DNA of 64,000 bases from Fomitopsis serialis. Taxonomy: Eukaryota > Basidiomycota > Agaricomycetes > Polyporales > Fomitopsidaceae. The notes below the pieces were generated by a model. The model was not told the origin of the DNA. It saw only the letters and a list, made by a program, of their open reading frames with translations, and ran no database searches. The position numbers and the translations under genes were made by a program. Positions 60,358-64,000 of this stretch are shown one piece after another (the first letter of the stretch is position 1; each line of letters opens with the position of its first letter). The stretch covers positions 248,001 to 312,000 of the forward strand of contig NW_025954987.1 in the NCBI RefSeq assembly GCF_022376445.1, in the 5' to 3' direction.

Positions 60358-62253
60358 TCACCGGCAAGGATGTCGCGCACGCACCTGTGCTCTGTCATGA
60401 GATGATGGGCCTGCCCCCGACGACGACGATGTGAACTCTTTCCGCGGCTTTTCGAGCGGGTTCTGCCCGGATCCGAACGGCCCGCGGTCGACGCCTTGGG
60501 GTGCCATCGTCTCGACGATGATCGCGCGTGCGTTCAGATTTGCGAGCACCGAGTTGACGTATACTATGGAACGTCAGTAACCCTGTTTCGAACAGTAGCA
60601 ACAAAGACGCGTACGTTTGCTCAGGACGAAGTAGAACGCGAAGTAGACGAACATATGCGAGAGGGTCGCGTACTGAGTGGCAGATTGAGCCCGACTTGAA
60701 GCGAGACACTGGCAAGGAAGGGCGTACCGTGATCAGACATAGCAACGCACAGACGCTACCGACATGTCGCATGAACGCCCATAAAATTGGATGACGCCCA
60801 CAAAGACTCACCTCGTTAACAACCCGGTATTAATGCAATACAGCATCAGGGTTGAAATCACGGAGTCCGTACTGACAAGACGATGTGAGCGGAACTCGGC
60901 GTTGGGATCGCAGAGATGGAGAGACGACGTACAACCTGATGCCCGTCCGGAACCGTCGCAGGTATAGGTATTGCGCTCCGGTGATGACGAAGTCAGCGAC
61001 GACCTCGAAGGTGAAGCCGACGTACAGACTCCACTGCAGGTATCTTAGGCATCAGTCACGAGGCGCTGCTGGGAGGCATGCTTACCGAGAACTGGTCGAT
61101 ATCGATGTAACTATTGATGTGGAGGCTGTAAAAGAGGGTTCAGGGCCGTGTAGAGATGGAATATAAATGTATCACTGACCCCCTGACGGCAAAATCTGCA
61201 GCAGATTGATGTTCAGTCCTCGTGAGCAAGTGTCAAGTACAGGACACGTACAAAAGGCATCCACTGTAGAGACAGAACGCGGAACGCGTGAGGAAGATTC
61301 GATGGCGGCTCACAGTACTCGCTCTCACCGATGATGTAGAGAGACAACAGAGCCTAGCTTCTCGTGAGTGGTCATCTCCCTGGTGGACGTGCGCACGTAC
61401 AACGAATGCTGGGAGGACCCAGGACTTACGGCCCACTTGAAAAAAAGTCAGCACTAAAATCGCCTCATTATAACGACAGCACGCACGTCTCCATAACCGA
61501 TGACAGAAAATCCTGCAGGACGCTTGATCCATCAGATGTCTCCCTTGACGCGCATCAGTGATTTGACCAAACAACGCACCCTCTAACAATGATGTTGCTG
61601 AGATTCTGTTGCAAACAAAGGAGTTGAGCGGGATCAATATGCCGAATGTAAGCATAACTCGCCGAAACCATGATCATGATCTAGAAGCACGGATCAGCCG
61701 AAACACACGAAACAAATGCACGCAGCAAACGCACCCAAACACTCCTGCACACCCAAAGGACGTCAGTGAAGGCCACGTGAGGCCGTGATGCAACTCACCA
61801 TACTGGTCGCTCAACGATGGACGGGTTCGCGAAGTTCAGGACCACGTAGAAGTACATGGAGTACGTGATCATAGCAGCGTGTAGGGTGTCTAAAATCCTA
61901 TTCTCGGGCATGTATGACTCATTTTCTAGTACGGGTGGTCTTGGAAATGCTCTCACCATAGTGTGAAAACCTAGTGGTAGCGAGGGGATGAGGGGAGGTC
62001 TCGAACTATGACACGCGACGTACCAGCAATCGCAACACTGGTGGATCTCGGAAGTACTGCTTGAAGTACGTGAACGCCTGGAGACTGGTAATGCCGTACA
62101 AACTGCAAAAGGTTCCTCGGCGAAGGCACAATTAAGAATGTTAGAGTCCGAGTGCGATAATGTCGGAATGTCCAGTACTCACATCGCCGTCGCGAAATGA
62201 CCCAGAAACGCCGCCCCGAGCGTGCTGTTGAAGTTCAGGTGCGCGGCCTCCAT
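60358..62253 (-). CDS. Seven-helix membrane protein, DUF6534 family (second copy)
   Basis: Paralogue of the family member at 20676-22577. Start ATG 62253 (MEAAHLNFNSTLGAAFLGHF), spliced to LYGITSLQAFTYFKQYFRDP, then WILDTLHAAMITYSMYFYVV and LNFANPSIVERPVW, VSASYAYIRHIDPAQLLC, LSNIIVRG, and near the C-terminus FVYFAFYFVLSK with YVNSVLANLNARAI, the family hallmark. Many short introns. The exon around 61460-61500 (FCHRLWR) is out of phase by one base in the simplest model. The tail after SSHDRAQ may continue through one more exon, so the 3' boundary at 60358 is provisional. Confidence 0.7.
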
Positions 62254-64000
62254 CGTCTCGCGCGCATTCGCGGTGGTGAACAAGCAGACCAGCAGCGCCG
62301 GCTGGATCCAGACGCGGCGACCCACTCGCAGCCTTTAGAGGCTGGAGACCAGGTCCCGGGGTGCGAAGCCAGCGGCGGAGTGGGAGTTAATTGGACTTAC
62401 ATCTCCACTGGGATCTTGGGCTAACCGAATTTGCGATCAGTGCCTACGTGACGGTATCTCCGCCTGATGGTCAAGGCGGGAGGCGCCCAGGGATCGCAGG
62501 GTGCGTAGTACGTGATCGACGCCGTGGGCTGGGCGCCGAAACTGTCGGACTCGGCGTTGAGGAGCTCTGAATGGGTGAAACGAGTCTGGCCAACGACACT
62601 ACTTAGTTCCTCAAGGCCTCACATTCCACATATCCAAATGTGGATCCCGACTTATCACTCCCGAAATCTATGTGTGCCCGTCGGAACAGGGCTAAAAAGT
62701 CCTACCGCATGACATCCCAGCAACGTCAGGCCCGTTCGGCGTACCTAAGCTGATACGGTAACGTGATATCAGCAGGGCACGAGGGTTGGCGCTATTCGTC
62801 CTCCAATCGTTTTATCGTGTTTCTGGCGCCTCGGCGTCCCAAAAGCCTGTGCACGAGTAAGAAGGAAAGATCACAGGCTATCCAAAGCCAGGAAAATTTG
62901 CCAGACAGGCAAAGCCGATTCCTACGCAAAGGGGGAACATAGAGGCCTAACTGGAAGTGGTCCTTCCCGTCCCAAGTTAACATGCGACCCGTGTATCGCC
63001 GCTCACATCCGCAACTTTGGACTCAGAATAGGTTCGACACAAACCCCGCACGGAACGCTAGCGCCGCGTGGAGGGTCTTGAGCGAGACTAGGACTCAGAA
63101 CGGGAAACGATCGTGAAGAAGTGTAAATGCGGTCTGGACTAGGTCTGGAGGTCGGCGACGCAGTATTGGCGCAGCACGGCGCAGGATTGACATCAAAAGT
63201 ACTGCGTGAAAAGGGTTGTGTAATAGGGACCCAGATATATGATGTGATCCGTGGCGTGCACATACCGATTGGAGCTTAAGTCCTCGTCACCAACCTGCGT
63301 GGTGGCAGTATTTCCTGATATGCAAGGAAAGGGTATGGTGAGCCTGGCATCGACCAATGGGAAGAAGAGAGGGTTTATGCAACTCGGTACCTACATACGT
63401 GCTAGTGTCCTGTCGAGCAGATCCGATGTGTCATAGAAGGCCTTCAAAAAGTTCGTTAGTTTCAACACTGTGTCCAGCACAACCACTAAGATAGGGCAGT
63501 CCTCATGGTCAGGCTGCCTAGAAACGGAGCAACCTGCCAGTGCAATCATCTCTCCTGACTCGGACACGAAGACGTGCCGGTAGCGTCGCGCCACTACATT
63601 TCGAACGATGAGATTAGATCATGGTCTACAAAGTTCATGACATGCGACGGAGGCACCTTCGATGTTCACTGTGTCTCTTTGAACTCCGGACTCGAGATCA
63701 ACTTAGTTAAGAGTATGTTCGCACAAGGTAAAAAGATCACCTTCACATTCCGAGGTAGCTTCTCTTTCCAGAAAGACACTAAATGAACCACGACAGTGCT
63801 TGGTTGCCATCGTTTGGCTGAGTTGGTCGCAGAGGGTGTTGGTCAAGAGTGGGTTCGTCACTAGCGGCAGCGCAGATCTTAATCTGCATGTCACGTGTGG
63901 CAACTCCGCGCACAGACAGGTGTATCGCGATCTTGACGCGATCTGGGATGCATGCTTGCCGCCGCAAGTTCGAGCCTGCGAGCCGCACCGGTAATACACA
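62254..64000. other. Right end of window, no gene recognised
   Basis: About 1.7 kb. Frames up to 98 codons, none with motifs or spliceable neighbours. A gene starting beyond the right edge cannot be excluded. Confidence 0.45.

Noticed and set aside
1..64000. tRNA, rRNA and CRISPR arrays
   Set aside because: Scanned by eye for T-loop consensus, clover-leaf arms and regularly spaced repeats. The GGTTCAAACC occurrences at 20052 and 23387 are ends of the MITE-like elements, and nothing else was convincing.

Overview
This window is nuclear DNA from a filamentous basidiomycete, most likely an Agaricomycete of polypore type. Nearly every gene is cut by GT-AG introns of about 48-60 bases. Families common in or restricted to Agaricomycetes recur (two DUF6534 and one DUF6533 seven-helix membrane proteins, F-box proteins with fungal tails, a Crinkler-like REase-kinase), and gene density is eukaryotic. 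Species was not determined. Exon models were built by hand from splice signals, reading-frame continuity and family resemblance. For nine genes the exon lengths sum to whole codons without correction, and for two more they do so after restoring one missing base.

Layout. Positions 1-1914 hold the 3' part of a Crinkler-like gene that recurs as an inverted, broken copy at about 33.2-35.4 kb. From 2.6 to 19 kb lies a compact and apparently clean block: PfkB-like sugar kinase (-), FCP1-like phosphatase-domain protein (+), a 5-oxoprolinase limited to its HyuA half (+), a complex I 9.5 kDa subunit (-), exosome RRP45 (-) sharing a 183-base promoter with TRM112 (+), a TSA1-type peroxiredoxin (-) and an O-methyltransferase (-). 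From 19 to 31 kb the region is looser and more accessory: a DUF6534 gene enclosed by two inverted MITE-like repeats, a GMC oxidoreductase with 18 exons and a disrupted F-box gene. OMA1 (-) and the Crinkler copy follow. From 35.5 to 42.2 kb there is a divergent pair: a urea-carboxylase-like multidomain protein (biotin carboxylase, KipA/PxpC-like, KipI/PxpB-like, biotin carrier) and a LamB/YcsF (PxpA) protein. The remainder holds a second F-box gene, a salicylate-hydroxylase-like FAD monooxygenase, about 4 kb of gene-poor repeat-bearing DNA, a receptor-like membrane protein, the DUF6533 gene, a small conserved membrane protein, SEC13 and a second DUF6534 gene.

How the genes relate. The most interesting theme is 5-oxoproline. 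Prokaryotic 5-oxoprolinase is PxpA plus PxpB plus PxpC. Here homologues of all three lie side by side, with PxpB and PxpC fused to a biotin carboxylase and carrier domain, and a HyuA-type ATP-dependent 5-oxoprolinase lacking its usual HyuB half lies about 30 kb away. Several conserved genes between 26 and 42 kb carry single-base losses with almost no accompanying stop substitutions. This could be consensus error in the assembly or early decay, and it has to be settled before calling these genes dead.
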